In this document: in pieces, positions 1-7,750 of the stretch
Position numbering within the stretch: position 1 is the first letter of the stretch
Layout: every line of letters starts with the position of its first letter
Assembly: GCA_021815825.1 (NCBI GenBank)
Contig: JAKAZO010000020.1
Location: 1-40,356 of the forward strand
DNA length: 40,356 bases
Direction of reading: 5' to 3'
From: Pseudomonadota bacterium
GTDB lineage: Bacteria; Pseudomonadota; Alphaproteobacteria; Acetobacterales; Acetobacteraceae
Notes under the pieces: generated by a model
Database searches by the model: none
What the model was told of the DNA's origin: nothing
The model's input: the letters and a program-made list of their open reading frames with translations, nothing else
Position numbers and translations under genes: made by a program

Positions 1-88
1 TGGCGGATGGGGTGGGATTCGAACCCACGAACCCTTGCGGGTTGGCGGTTTTCAAGACCGCTGCCTTCAGCCGCTCGGCCACCCATCC
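1..88 (-). tRNA. tRNA-Ser (anticodon UGA)
   Basis: A class II tRNA read on the minus strand. The acceptor stem pairs GGATGGG with CCCATCC, followed by discriminator G73 and an encoded CCA at bases 1-3. The anticodon arm has the loop CTTGAAA, giving UGA, which reads serine UCA codons. A long variable arm (ACCC-GCAA-GGGT) and the G73 discriminator are serine hallmarks, and the T arm pairs GTGGG with CCCAC around TTCGAAT. It starts 19 bases after the infC stop on the same strand, so it may be transcribed by readthrough from infC. Confidence 0.96.
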
Positions 89-107
89 GCGCTGGTGACA
101 CTTCCGA

Positions 108-644
108 TCAGCGCGGCGTGAGCACCATGATCATCTGGCGGTTTTCCATCCGCGGCATCTGCTCCACCTTGGTCTGCGCATCCAGATCGGCTCGAATCCG
201 TTCGAGCACCTTCACGCCGAGTTCCTGGTGGGCCATTTCACGACCGCGGAAGCGAAGCGTTACCTTGACCTTGTCGCCCTCAGTGAGAAACGCCTTCATG
301 GCACGCAGCTTCACCTGATAGTCGTTCTCGTCAATGTTCGGGCGAACCTTGATTTCCTTGATCTCGATGACTTTTTGTTTCTTTTTGGCTTCGTTCTTTT
401 TCTTTTGCTGCTCGTATTTGAACTTGCCGTAATCGAGGATTTTAACGACCGGCGGGTCCGCGTTCGGGCTGATCTCCAGCAGGTCGAGCCCGACCATGTA
501 GGCGCGCTGCAGCGCCTCGCGCGCGCTCATCACGCCCGACATTTCGCCGTCCTGATCGATCAAGCGGACTTGGGGAACGCGAATCTCTTCGTTGACGCGT
601 GGGCCGTCGCGGGTCGGGGCCACGGGTTGGGGTGGTCTGGCGAT
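108..644 (-). CDS. infC: Translation initiation factor IF-3
   Basis: IF-3 binds the 30S subunit, prevents premature 50S joining and proofreads the start codon and initiator tRNA. The N-domain opens with the family motif [15 protein letters not shown], followed by a Lys-rich linker (near [14 protein letters not shown]). The C-domain contains [17 protein letters not shown]. No ATG precedes the conserved region. The first GTG, at 623, would trim the N-terminus, whereas an in-frame ATC at 644-642 sits 8 bases after an AGGAG ribosome-binding site and adds the usual MARPPQPV-type start, giving 178 residues. Rare AUU/AUC/AUA starts are a known infC trait that IF-3 uses to repress its own synthesis. 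It lies 93 bases downstream of thrS in the same orientation, as in many bacteria, but rpmI and rplT are not next to it here. Confidence 0.96.
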   Translation of the reverse strand: MARPPQPVAPTRDGPRVNEEIRVPQVRLIDQDGEMSGVMSAREALQRAYMVGLDLLEISPNADPPVVKILDYGKFKYEQQKKKNEAKKKQKVIEIKEIKVRPNIDENDYQVKLRAMKAFLTEGDKVKVTLRFRGREMAHQELGVKVLERIRADLDAQTKVEQMPRMENRQMIMVLTPR

Positions 645-657
645 GGGTATTTCTCCT
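642..657 (-). promoter_or_regulatory. infC ribosome-binding site and ATC start codon
   Basis: On the minus strand AGGAG (657-653) is followed by eight bases and then ATC (644-642), in frame with the conserved IF-3 sequence. No other initiation codon has a comparable ribosome-binding site. The GTG at 623-621 lacks one. The site would be subject to IF-3 discrimination against non-canonical start codons, which is the established basis of infC autoregulation. Confidence 0.8.
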
Positions 658-737
658 CAGGCTGTTGACGGGAAGTATCACGGCGCCGCGGAATTTGCGA
701 CCACAGCGTGCAGTTTTGGCGAACTCACGCGTCCGGA

Positions 738-2690
738 TCAAGAACGGGCTTGGCCCTCCGCGCTCACCGTTGCGAGATCGGGCGGCGTCGCCTCCATTGC
801 AAGCCGCCGGCAGGCCTCTTCCAGCGGCAGCACCTCCTGCGCTGCGCCGCCGAGCCGGCGCAGCGCCACGCTCCGCCGCTCCGCCTCCTGGCGCCCCACC
901 ACCGCGATCACCGGCACGGCGGCGAGGCTGTGAGTGCGGATCTTGGCGTTGATCTTCTCGGCCCCGAGGTCGGTCTCCACCTGCAGCCCGGCCCGGCGCA
1001 GCGCGCCCGCCACGTCCTCGGCATAGTCGTTGGCGTCCGAGACGATGCTCGCCACCACCACCTGCACCGGCGCGAGCCAGAGCGGGAAGCGTCCGGCATG
1101 GTTCTCGATCAGGATGCCGAGGAAGCGCTCGAAGCTGCCGAGAACCGCTCGATGCAGCATCACCGGACGGTGACGGGCGCCGTCCTCCCCGACATATTCG
1201 GCATCCAGCCGCTCGGGCAGGACGAAATCCACCTGCAGCGTGCCGCACTGCCAGTCCCGCCCGATCGCGTCGCGCAGCACGAACTCCAGCTTGGGGCCGT
1301 AGAAGGCGCCTTCGCCGGGGTTCAGCGTGTAGTCCACGCCGGCGATGGCGCAGGCCTCCTTCAGCGCCGCCTCGGCGCGGTCCCATACCGCGTCGGAGCC
1401 GGCGCGGACCTCGGGGCGATCGGAGAATTTCACCTGGAATTCGGCGAACCCGAAATCGCGGTAGATGCTGCCGAGCAGTTCGACGAAGCGCACCGTCTCG
1501 GAGGCGACCTGCGCCTCGGTGCAGAAGATATGGGCGTCGTCCTGGGTGAAGGCGCGCACACGCATGATCCCGTGCAGCGCGCCGGAGGGCTCGTAGCGAT
1601 GGCAGGACCCGAACTCGGCCATGCGCAACGGCAGCTCACGGTAGGAGCGCAGCCCCTGGCGGAAAATCTGCACGTGGCAGGGGCAGTTCATCGGCTTCAG
1701 CGCGAGGGTTCGGTCCTCGTCCTCGACCCGGGCGACGAACATGTTCTGGCGGAACTTTTCCCAGTGGCCCGAGGCCTCCCACAACGCGCGGTCCACCAAC
1801 TGCGGCGTGCGCACCTCCTGGTAGCCGGCCGCATCCAGCCGGCGGCGCATATAGGCCTCCACCGCCCGGTAGAGGCGCCAGCCCTTCGGGTGCCAGAAGA
1901 CGCTGCCGACGGCCTCCTCCTGGATATGGAACAGGCCGAGCTCACGGCCGATGCGCCGATGGTCGCGTCGCTCCGCCTCCGCCAGCATGGTCAGGTAGGC
2001 GTCGAGCTCCTTCTGGTCGCGCCAGGCGGTGCCGTAGATGCGGCTGAGCATGGCGTTGCGGTGGTCGCCGCGCCAATAGGCGCCGGCCACCTTCATCAGC
2101 TTGAATGCGCCCCCGACATCGCCGGTCGAACGCATGTGCGGGCCGCGACAGAGATCGACCCACTCGCCCTGGCGGTAGAGGGTGATCACCTGGTCGTGCG
2201 CCAGATCCTGGATGATCTCGGCCTTGTACTTCTCGCCCCGCTCGGCGAAGAAGCGGATCGCGTCCTCGCGGTGCCAGACCTCGCGCACGAAGGCGGCGTC
2301 GCGCGCGATGATCTCGCGCATCTTGGCCTCGATGGCCGGGAAATCCTCCGGCGTGAAGGGCTCGTTGCGGGCGAAATCATAATAGAAGCCGTTCTCGATC
2401 GACGGGCCGATCGTCACCTGCGTGCCGGGGAACAGCGCCTGCACCGCCTCGGCCAGCACATGCGCCGCGTCGTGGCGGATCAGCTCCAGGGCGTCGGCGT
2501 CCTTGCGGGTAACGAAGACCACCGCAGCGTCCGCCTCGATGCGGCGGCCCAGATCCGTCAGCACCCCGTCCAGCTTCATCGCGAGCGCGGCGCGGGCGAG
2601 GCCAGGGCCGATCGCGGCGGCAAGCTCGCTGCCCGTGATCGGCGTATCGAAGCGGCGGATGGACCCGTCGGGCAGGGTGATGGCGGGCAT
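738..2690 (-). CDS. thrS: Threonyl-tRNA synthetase
   Basis: Charges tRNA-Thr with threonine. It has 650 residues, the usual length. Domains in order are an N-terminal TGS domain (about 1-62), the editing domain with H73-x3-H77 and C181-x3-H185, the class II catalytic core (about 260-530) and an anticodon-binding domain from about 540. The catalytic zinc ligands are visible as C336 (MNCPCH), H387 (DDAHIF) and H513 (MLHRA). All expected active-site and editing residues are present, so it should clear mischarged serine. The ATG at 2690 follows a GGAGAG ribosome-binding site. It lies 38 bases downstream of a glycosyltransferase gene and upstream of infC on the same strand. No T-box-like leader is visible in the short upstream gap. 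Confidence 0.98.
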   Translation of the reverse strand: MPAITLPDGSIRRFDTPITGSELAAAIGPGLARAALAMKLDGVLTDLGRRIEADAAVVFVTRKDADALELIRHDAAHVLAEAVQALFPGTQVTIGPSIENGFYYDFARNEPFTPEDFPAIEAKMREIIARDAAFVREVWHREDAIRFFAERGEKYKAEIIQDLAHDQVITLYRQGEWVDLCRGPHMRSTGDVGGAFKLMKVAGAYWRGDHRNAMLSRIYGTAWRDQKELDAYLTMLAEAERRDHRRIGRELGLFHIQEEAVGSVFWHPKGWRLYRAVEAYMRRRLDAAGYQEVRTPQLVDRALWEASGHWEKFRQNMFVARVEDEDRTLALKPMNCPCHVQIFRQGLRSYRELPLRMAEFGSCHRYEPSGALHGIMRVRAFTQDDAHIFCTEAQVASETVRFVELLGSIYRDFGFAEFQVKFSDRPEVRAGSDAVWDRAEAALKEACAIAGVDYTLNPGEGAFYGPKLEFVLRDAIGRDWQCGTLQVDFVLPERLDAEYVGEDGARHRPVMLHRAVLGSFERFLGILIENHAGRFPLWLAPVQVVVASIVSDANDYAEDVAGALRRAGLQVETDLGAEKINAKIRTHSLAAVPVIAVVGRQEAERRSVALRRLGGAAQEVLPLEEACRRLAMEATPPDLATVSAEGQARS

Positions 2691-2728
2691 GGCACTCTCC
2701 GGTTGGGCGCGCGGGCGCTTCTATGGCC

Positions 2729-3637
2729 TCATGGCAGCGCCGCTTCAACCCGTTCCAGGGGCAGATCCGCCAGATCCGCGACGCGGAGCACGGTGGGCCA
2801 GGCCCCGCCCGGCCCGCGCGGGGCGGTCAGCGCCGGGTCGGAGGCGGCGGAGAACAGCACCAGCGACCGGCAGCCCATGGCGGCGATCAGGTGCATCGGG
2901 CCGGTATCGTTGCCCACCGCCAGCGCGGCGCCGGCGGCGAGCGCTGCGATGTCGGCGATGGTGGTGCGCCCGGTGAGGTCGCGCGCCGGCGGCGCGACAG
3001 CCCGGATCGCGGCCGCGAGCGGTGCCTCGGCTGCCGTGCCGAGCACCACCGGGTTGAGGCCGCGCCGCGCCAGGACAGCGGCCAGCGCACCGAAGCGCGG
3101 CGCCGGCCAGCGCTTTTCCGGCCGATGCGGCGCCGCGCCGGGGACGAGCAGCGCGTATGGTCCGGCAAGGCCGAAACCCTCCGGGCCGGCGCCAGCGAGC
3201 CAGGCCAGGTCGGGGGGCGGAAATTCCTCGATTCCCGCCATCTCGAGCTGCTCGCGCTGGCGCTCCAGCGTGTGCATCCCGTCCCGCGCCGGATTGGCGT
3301 GCGGCAGCGAGCACCCGGGCGCGACGCCGGACCAGGCCGGCCGGCCGGCGAGGCGGAAATAGCGCGCGGAGCGGGACGAGGTCTGAAGATCATAGACAAG
3401 ATCGAAGCCGCGGAGCTGGCGCGCCAAGCGGGCGACCCCGCCCACATGCCACCAGGGCGGCCTGACATCGGTGGCGACATGGTCGAACCAGGGCGCCCGC
3501 TCGGCGAGGGGGGCGAAGGGAGCCGTCGTCAGCAGCGTGATCTCGGCGCCGGGGTGGTGCGCGCGGATGGCGGCGAAGGGCGCGAAACTCAGCACGAAAT
3601 CCCCCAGCGCCCCGAGCCGGATGACGAGAATCCTCAC
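2729..3637 (-). CDS. Glycosyltransferase family 9 (heptosyltransferase-like)
   Basis: Probably a cytoplasmic or membrane-peripheral GT-B enzyme that adds heptose or a related sugar to the lipopolysaccharide inner core. The 302-residue product starts MRILVIRLGALGDF, with the family's acceptor-side Asp at D13, and carries the donor-binding signature GNDTGPMHL at 242-250 (D244). K175 in the PEKRW motif fits the heptosyltransferase donor site. The GTG start at 3637 shares GTGA with the stop of the preceding family 4 glycosyltransferase gene, so the two are translationally coupled and probably modify the same glycan. The exact sugar and acceptor cannot be read from sequence alone. Confidence 0.88.
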   Translation of the reverse strand: MRILVIRLGALGDFVLSFAPFAAIRAHHPGAEITLLTTAPFAPLAERAPWFDHVATDVRPPWWHVGGVARLARQLRGFDLVYDLQTSSRSARYFRLAGRPAWSGVAPGCSLPHANPARDGMHTLERQREQLEMAGIEEFPPPDLAWLAGAGPEGFGLAGPYALLVPGAAPHRPEKRWPAPRFGALAAVLARRGLNPVVLGTAAEAPLAAAIRAVAPPARDLTGRTTIADIAALAAGAALAVGNDTGPMHLIAAMGCRSLVLFSAASDPALTAPRGPGGAWPTVLRVADLADLPLERVEAALP

Positions 3638-4788
3638 GCCAGCAGCTCGCGATAGACCGCCAGATGCGCCGCCTGCATCGCGGCGATGGAGTATTCGCCA
3701 GTGGCCACGGCGCGGGCCCGCGTGCCGAGCGCGGCCCGGGCCGCCTCCGGCAGCGCCAGCGCGGCGTCGAGCGCGGCGGCCAGCGCCGCGGCGTCGCCGG
3801 GCGGAACGCGGAAACCGGTTTCGCCCTCGCGCACCGTCTCGCGGGCTGCTCCATGATCGGCGGCGATGACGATCCGCCCCATCGCCTGCGCCTCGATGAT
3901 GGTGCGCCCGAACCCTTCGGGGTCCGTCGAGGCGTTGAGCACGATGTCGGCGGCGAGCAGCGCGGCCGGCATGTCCGCGGTGGGGCCGGGGATGCGCAGC
4001 CGGTCGGCGACGCCCAGCGAGGCCGCGAGGGCGCGCAATTCAGCGACATAGTGGTGCCGGCCCTGCTCGGCACCGACCAGCACGCCGACCGTGTCGTGCC
4101 GTGCCAGGCGCGCCAGCGCGGCGATCAGCACGCGCTGGCCCTTCCAGCCGGTGAGCCGGCCCGGCAGCAGGAAAATCCGTGCCGTCGGCGGCACGTTCCA
4201 GGCGGCACGGATCGCGGCGAGCCGCTCGGCGCCGACGGCGGCGGGGTCGAAACGGGCCGGATCGACGCCGTTCGGGATCACCCGCAGCCGCGCCGGCTCG
4301 GTGGCGTGGCGGGCACCGATCAGCTCGGCGAGATAGTGGCTGACCGCGATCACCCGCTCGCCCTTGGCCATCACGGCGTTGTAGGCGCGCTTGCCGGGCG
4401 CGGCCTCATTGTAGGGGCTGTGGTAGGAGGTGACGAAATGCGCGCCGCTGCGCCGGCACGCGAGCCAGGCGGACCAGGCGGGGGCGCGCGAATGGGCGTG
4501 GACGAGGGCGATGTGTTCGTCCGCGATCAGCCGCGCCAGCGCCCCGGCGTTGCGCCAGATCGCACCCGGCCCGCGCCGGTCGAGTGGCAGCCGGACATGG
4601 CGCAGACCGGCCCGTTCGATGGCGTCGACCATGCCGCCCCCGGCGGAGGCGACGAGGCCGGTCAGGCCGGCCCCGGCGAGCGCCTCGGCGATCTCGACGA
4701 CGACATGCTCGACCCCGCCGGCTTCGAGGGCCGGCAACACCAGCAGCACACGGCCGCTGCCGCCCGAGTTTTCCGCGTGTCGCGCCAT
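3634..4788 (-). CDS. Glycosyltransferase family 4
   Basis: A retaining GT-B glycosyltransferase of 384 residues, probably acting in lipopolysaccharide or cell-surface glycan assembly. The N-terminal Rossmann half has the glycine-rich start LPALEAGGVEHVV (18-30). The C-terminal half has the nucleotide-sugar site with R211 and K216 (GRLTGWKG) and the E-x7-E signature at E291/E299 (PEGFGRTIIEA). No membrane segment is visible. The reading frame is open far upstream, but that part lies antisense to the hydrolase gene, so I chose the ATG at 4788. An extended -10-like element ends seven bases before this ATG, which would make the transcript leaderless. It overlaps the family 9 transferase by four bases. 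Confidence 0.87.
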   Translation of the reverse strand: MARHAENSGGSGRVLLVLPALEAGGVEHVVVEIAEALAGAGLTGLVASAGGGMVDAIERAGLRHVRLPLDRRGPGAIWRNAGALARLIADEHIALVHAHSRAPAWSAWLACRRSGAHFVTSYHSPYNEAAPGKRAYNAVMAKGERVIAVSHYLAELIGARHATEPARLRVIPNGVDPARFDPAAVGAERLAAIRAAWNVPPTARIFLLPGRLTGWKGQRVLIAALARLARHDTVGVLVGAEQGRHHYVAELRALAASLGVADRLRIPGPTADMPAALLAADIVLNASTDPEGFGRTIIEAQAMGRIVIAADHGAARETVREGETGFRVPPGDAAALAAALDAALALPEAARAALGTRARAVATGEYSIAAMQAAHLAVYRELLA

Positions 4789-4795
4789 GCGCGGC

Positions 4796-4804
4796 GCTAT
4801 AGCA
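4796..4804 (-). promoter_or_regulatory. Candidate extended -10 element for the family 4 glycosyltransferase
   Basis: The minus strand reads TG-C-TATAGC, followed by seven bases and the ATG at 4788, so transcription would begin at or next to the start codon. The core GCTATAGC (4796-4803) is palindromic and could also act as a -10 element for the divergent hydrolase gene. No convincing -35 box is seen on either strand. This is an inference from spacing and sequence. Confidence 0.35.
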
Positions 4805-4830
4805 TGGGCCAAACTGCAGAGGAGGGGCCG

Positions 4831-5589
4831 ATGGCCGAGCGGACGGGACGGCTGGCACGCGCCGGCCTGGTGGAGATCGCCTGGCGCCGGCTGCCGGGGC
4901 GGGGGCCGACCCTCGTGTTCCTGCCCGGCTTCGGCAGCGATATGACCGGAGAGAAGGCGACCGCGCTGGCCGAGTGGTGCCACGGCAGCGGCCAGGCGAT
5001 GCTCCGGCTGGACTATTCCGGCCACGGTGCCAGCTCCGGCCGATTCGAGGAGGGCACGATCGGTCGCTGGACCGAAGACGCGCTGGCGGTGATCGATGCC
5101 GAGGCGGAGGGGCCGGTGGTGCTGGCCGGCTCGTCGATGGGCGGCTGGATCGCGCTGCTCGTCGCGCTGGCCCGCCCCGAGCGGGTCGCCGGGCTGCTTG
5201 GCATCGCCGCCGCGCCGGACTTCACCGAGGCGCTGATGTGGGCGGCGATGAGCTTCGAGGAGCGCGACCGGCTGCGGGCGCAGGGCATGATCACCGTGCC
5301 GAGCCGCTACGGCCCGCCGACGCCGATCACCCTGGCGCTGATCGAGGAGGGCAGGCGGCATCTGCTGCTCGATGCGCCGATCCCGATCACCTGCCCGGTG
5401 CGCCTGCTGCACGGCCAGGCGGACCCCGACGTGCCCTGGGAACTGGCGCTGCGCCTCGGCGAGCGCCTCCAGTCCGCGGACGTGCAACTGACCCTGATCA
5501 AGGACGGCGATCATCGCCTGTCGCGGCCGCAGGATCTGGCGCTGCTACGCCGGACGCTCGCCCCGCTCCTCGGCCAGGATCGCGGCTAG
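4831..5589 (+). CDS. Alpha/beta hydrolase (serine hydrolase)
   Basis: A 252-residue cytoplasmic alpha/beta-hydrolase. The nucleophile elbow is GSSMGG with Ser102. The acid is probably D198 in HGQADPDVP and the base H228 in KDGDHRLS, completing the triad. The oxyanion region is PGFGSDMTG (32-40). It resembles short esterase/thioesterase-type hydrolases of the ABHD10-like group, but the substrate cannot be inferred. The ATG at 4831 is preferred over the one at 4804 because GGAGG lies about six bases upstream. The gene diverges from the glycosyltransferase genes, and its 3' end overlaps the convergent epimerase-like gene by 45 bases, so the two mRNAs share complementary tails. Confidence 0.85.
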   Translation: MAERTGRLARAGLVEIAWRRLPGRGPTLVFLPGFGSDMTGEKATALAEWCHGSGQAMLRLDYSGHGASSGRFEEGTIGRWTEDALAVIDAEAEGPVVLAGSSMGGWIALLVALARPERVAGLLGIAAAPDFTEALMWAAMSFEERDRLRAQGMITVPSRYGPPTPITLALIEEGRRHLLLDAPIPITCPVRLLHGQADPDVPWELALRLGERLQSADVQLTLIKDGDHRLSRPQDLALLRRTLAPLLGQDRG

Positions 5590-6408
5590 CCCCTCGCGAT
5601 AGCTCGGGTAGCGCCAGCGCCGGCCGAGCGCGGCCTGGGTGGCCGCGCTGGCGACCTTCCGGTTCTCGGCCCAGAAGCTCCGCGCCATCGGGCTCATCGC
5701 CGCCGCGGCCTCGGCGAACGGCAACGCGGGCGGCGGTTCGCGGCCGAGCAGGGCGGCGGCGTAGGCCACCACCGCCGCGCTTTCCGCCGGCTCGTCGTCG
5801 GCGAAGTTCAGCACCCGCGCGACCGGCGGCCGAACCTGCGCCATGGCGGCGAGGATGCCGCCGGCGATGTCGTCGCGATGGATGCGTCCGAAGGCATGGC
5901 CGGGCTTGAGGATCCGCCGGGCGGTGCCGGCGCGGAGGTCGTCGAGGACGCTGCGGCCGGGCCCGTAGATGCCGGCCAGGCGGATGAGGTCGAGCGCGCA
6001 GCCCTTCGCCGCCGCGAGATCCCGCCAGGCCTGTTCCGCGGCGAGCCGGCGTCGGGCCCGGTCGGCGCCGGGCGCTGGCGCCGTGCTCTCATCGACCCAG
6101 GCGCCATTCCGGTCGCCATAGACGCCGGTGGTGGAGCAATAGCCGATCCAGCGCAGCGCCGGCGCCGCCGCGATCGCCGCGCCGTGCCGCGCCAGCGCCG
6201 GGTCGCCGCCCTCGTCCGGTGCGGCGGTGACGAGCAGATGTGTCGCCCGCGCCAGCGCCGGTCCGGGACGCTCGAAGTCGAGCACGGTGATGCCGGGCGG
6301 GGCGGGGCGGCGGCTCGTGCCGCCGACCGCGAAGCCGGCGCGCGCCGCCGCCAGCGCCACCGCGGTACCGCTATAGCCGAGCCCGATGACCAGGAGTGTG
6401 CTGTTCAT
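5545..6408 (-). CDS. NAD(P)-binding epimerase/dehydratase-like protein (atypical SDR)
   Basis: A 287-residue Rossmann-fold protein of the extended or atypical short-chain dehydrogenase group, similar in style to YeeZ-like proteins. The nucleotide-binding motif is GLGYSG (9-14). A strand-end motif STTGVYGD matches the SS/T-VYG motif of nucleotide-sugar epimerases. I do not see a canonical Y-x3-K pair after it, which is typical of the atypical branch. The C-terminal half contains GRIHRDDIAGGI and a FADDEP motif, as expected for such proteins. The function is unknown, with an NAD(P)-dependent sugar-nucleotide or related reaction possible. The ATG at 6408 begins the glycine-rich strand directly. 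It converges on and overlaps the upstream hydrolase. Confidence 0.82.
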   Translation of the reverse strand: MNSTLLVIGLGYSGTAVALAAARAGFAVGGTSRRPAPPGITVLDFERPGPALARATHLLVTAAPDEGGDPALARHGAAIAAAPALRWIGYCSTTGVYGDRNGAWVDESTAPAPGADRARRRLAAEQAWRDLAAAKGCALDLIRLAGIYGPGRSVLDDLRAGTARRILKPGHAFGRIHRDDIAGGILAAMAQVRPPVARVLNFADDEPAESAAVVAYAAALLGREPPPALPFAEAAAAMSPMARSFWAENRKVASAATQAALGRRWRYPSYREGLAAILAEERGERPA

Positions 6409-6477
6409 GGCCGCAGGATCGCCGCGATCGGGCATGGCGCCAAGGGCCGGTGGGGAATCGCCTGCAGCGGCCGGCGA

Positions 6478-6486
6478 TGCTAGAGT
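6478..6486 (+). promoter_or_regulatory. Candidate extended -10 for the nit-nadK-radA run (leaderless)
   Basis: TG-C-TAGAGT ends six bases before the ATG at 6493, spacing expected for transcription starting at the start codon itself. No Shine-Dalgarno sequence precedes this ATG, which fits a leaderless mRNA. The -35 region is not recognisable, so this rests on the extended -10 and its position. Confidence 0.4.
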
Positions 6487-6492
6487 TCGTCC

Positions 6493-6909
6493 ATGACCCT
6501 GCCCTTCGCCCTGCCGCCCTGGCTGCCCTGGTGGGTGCCGATCGCCGTTCTCGTCGTGGCTCTGCTCTACCTGCTCGCCTTCCTGATGATGCCGTTCAGC
6601 GTCATCGGGCTGAAGGGCCGGCTGGAGATGATCGACGCGCGCCTCGACGAGATCCAGGGCGAGATCCGCAATCTCGCCCTGCGCCTGCCGGAACCGATTC
6701 GCGGCGCCGCGCATGACGAGGTTCTGCTCTACGCCGAACCGGATGCGGAGATGGCGGCGCCCACGCGTGGCGAGGCGCTCTCCCCCCGGCCGCCGATCCC
6801 GCCGGCGCCGGAGCGCGCACCGCGCGCGGTCAGCGAGACCCCGCCGCTGCGGGCGGGGCGCGAGGCGGCGGCCCGGACCAGCCGCGCCGAACCCCGTCTC
6901 GGCCGCTGA
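6493..6909 (+). CDS. Small single-pass membrane protein of unknown function
   Basis: A 138-residue protein that I do not recognise as a named family. The N-terminus is a short proline/tryptophan-rich stretch followed by one strong hydrophobic segment (about residues 15-36), so it is probably anchored in the inner membrane. Next comes an amphipathic, heptad-like helix (about 40-65, with LEMIDARLDEIQGEIRNLAL) that may form a coiled coil. The tail, from about 90, is Pro/Ala/Arg-rich and probably disordered. It heads a run of closely spaced genes (nit begins seven bases after its stop), which suggests co-expression with nit and nadK. The start lacks a ribosome-binding site but follows an extended -10-like element by six bases. 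Confidence 0.7.
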   Translation: MTLPFALPPWLPWWVPIAVLVVALLYLLAFLMMPFSVIGLKGRLEMIDARLDEIQGEIRNLALRLPEPIRGAAHDEVLLYAEPDAEMAAPTRGEALSPRPPIPPAPERAPRAVSETPPLRAGREAAARTSRAEPRLGR

Positions 6910-6916
6910 TCACGCC

Positions 6917-7750
6917 ATGCGCATCAGCGTCGTCCAGATGAATCCCGGCGCCGAGAAGGCCGCCAATGTCGCCCAGGCCGAGGCGCTGATCGGCGCCGCG
7001 CTCGATGCCGACCGGCCGGACCTCGTCGCGCTGCCGGAAATGTGGACCTGTCTCGGCGGCGACCGGGCGCAGAAGTTCCGCGAGGCCGAGGCCCTGCCTC
7101 CGGCCGGCTCCAACCTGCCCGGCGGGCCGGCCTACGAGGCGCTGCGCGCGATCGCCCGCAACCGGCGGACCATCGTCCATGGCGGTTCGCTGGCCGAACT
7201 GGACGGCGAGCGCCTGTTCAACACCACCGTCGTGTTCGGCCGCGACGGCGCGGAGCTGGCGCGCTACCGCAAGATCCACCTGTTCGATATCGTCGCCCCC
7301 GACGGCACCGGCTACCGCGAGAGCCGCGTCTACGGTGGCGGCGAGTCGGTGGTGACCTTCGCCGCCGGCGAGGTCACCGTCGGGCTGGCGATTTGCTATG
7401 ATCTGCGCTTTCCGGAGCTGTTCCTCGCCCTGCGCCGGGCCGGAGCGGAGCTGATCCTGCTGCCCTCGGCCTTCACCCTGCAGACCGGCAAGGACCATTG
7501 GGAGCCGCTGATCCGCGCCCGCGCCATCGAGACCCAGTGCTGGCTCGCCGCGCCGGCGACCTGGGGGCGGCATGAGGATCGCGGCGAGCCGCGCTTCACC
7601 TACGGTCATTCGCTGATCTGCGATCCCTGGGGCCTGGTGGTGGCGCAGGCGTCCGACGGCACCGGCTGGAGCAGCGCCCGGCTGGACCGCGCCCGCACCG
7701 CGCGGGTGCGCGCGGACATGCCCGTGCTCGACCATCGCAAGCTGGCATGA
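6917..7750 (+). CDS. Nitrilase-superfamily amidohydrolase (Nit/omega-amidase-like)
   Basis: A 277-residue carbon-nitrogen hydrolase. The catalytic triad is complete: E41 (LPEMW), K119 (YRKIHLFD) and C160 (AICYDLRF). The RKIHLFD and YDLRFPELF motifs place it in the Nit1/Nit2 branch, whose characterised members hydrolyse deaminated glutathione or alpha-ketoglutaramate as metabolite-repair enzymes. Which substrate is used here is inference. The ATG at 6917 follows the upstream stop by seven bases. The gene ends in ATGA shared with the NAD kinase start, so the two are translationally coupled. Cytoplasmic. Confidence 0.9.
   Translation: MRISVVQMNPGAEKAANVAQAEALIGAALDADRPDLVALPEMWTCLGGDRAQKFREAEALPPAGSNLPGGPAYEALRAIARNRRTIVHGGSLAELDGERLFNTTVVFGRDGAELARYRKIHLFDIVAPDGTGYRESRVYGGGESVVTFAAGEVTVGLAICYDLRFPELFLALRRAGAELILLPSAFTLQTGKDHWEPLIRARAIETQCWLAAPATWGRHEDRGEPRFTYGHSLICDPWGLVVAQASDGTGWSSARLDRARTARVRADMPVLDHRKLA

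Noticed and set aside
1-90. tRNA-Ser starting at base 90 with acceptor GCGGATG
   Set aside because: That pairing leaves no discriminator base before CCA. Starting at base 88 with GGATGGG gives G73 and a proper CCA, as expected for tRNA-Ser.
708-3362. An 884-residue plus-strand open frame across thrS and the family 9 glycosyltransferase
   Set aside because: It is antisense to two well-conserved genes, its translation is low-complexity and Arg/Gly/Ala-rich with no domain, and long antisense frames are expected from the strong GC bias at third codon positions.
4789-5514. An upstream in-frame extension of the family 4 glycosyltransferase (to 626 residues)
   Set aside because: The extra sequence is antisense to the hydrolase gene and unlike any glycosyltransferase N-terminus. 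The ATG at 4788 gives the expected family length.
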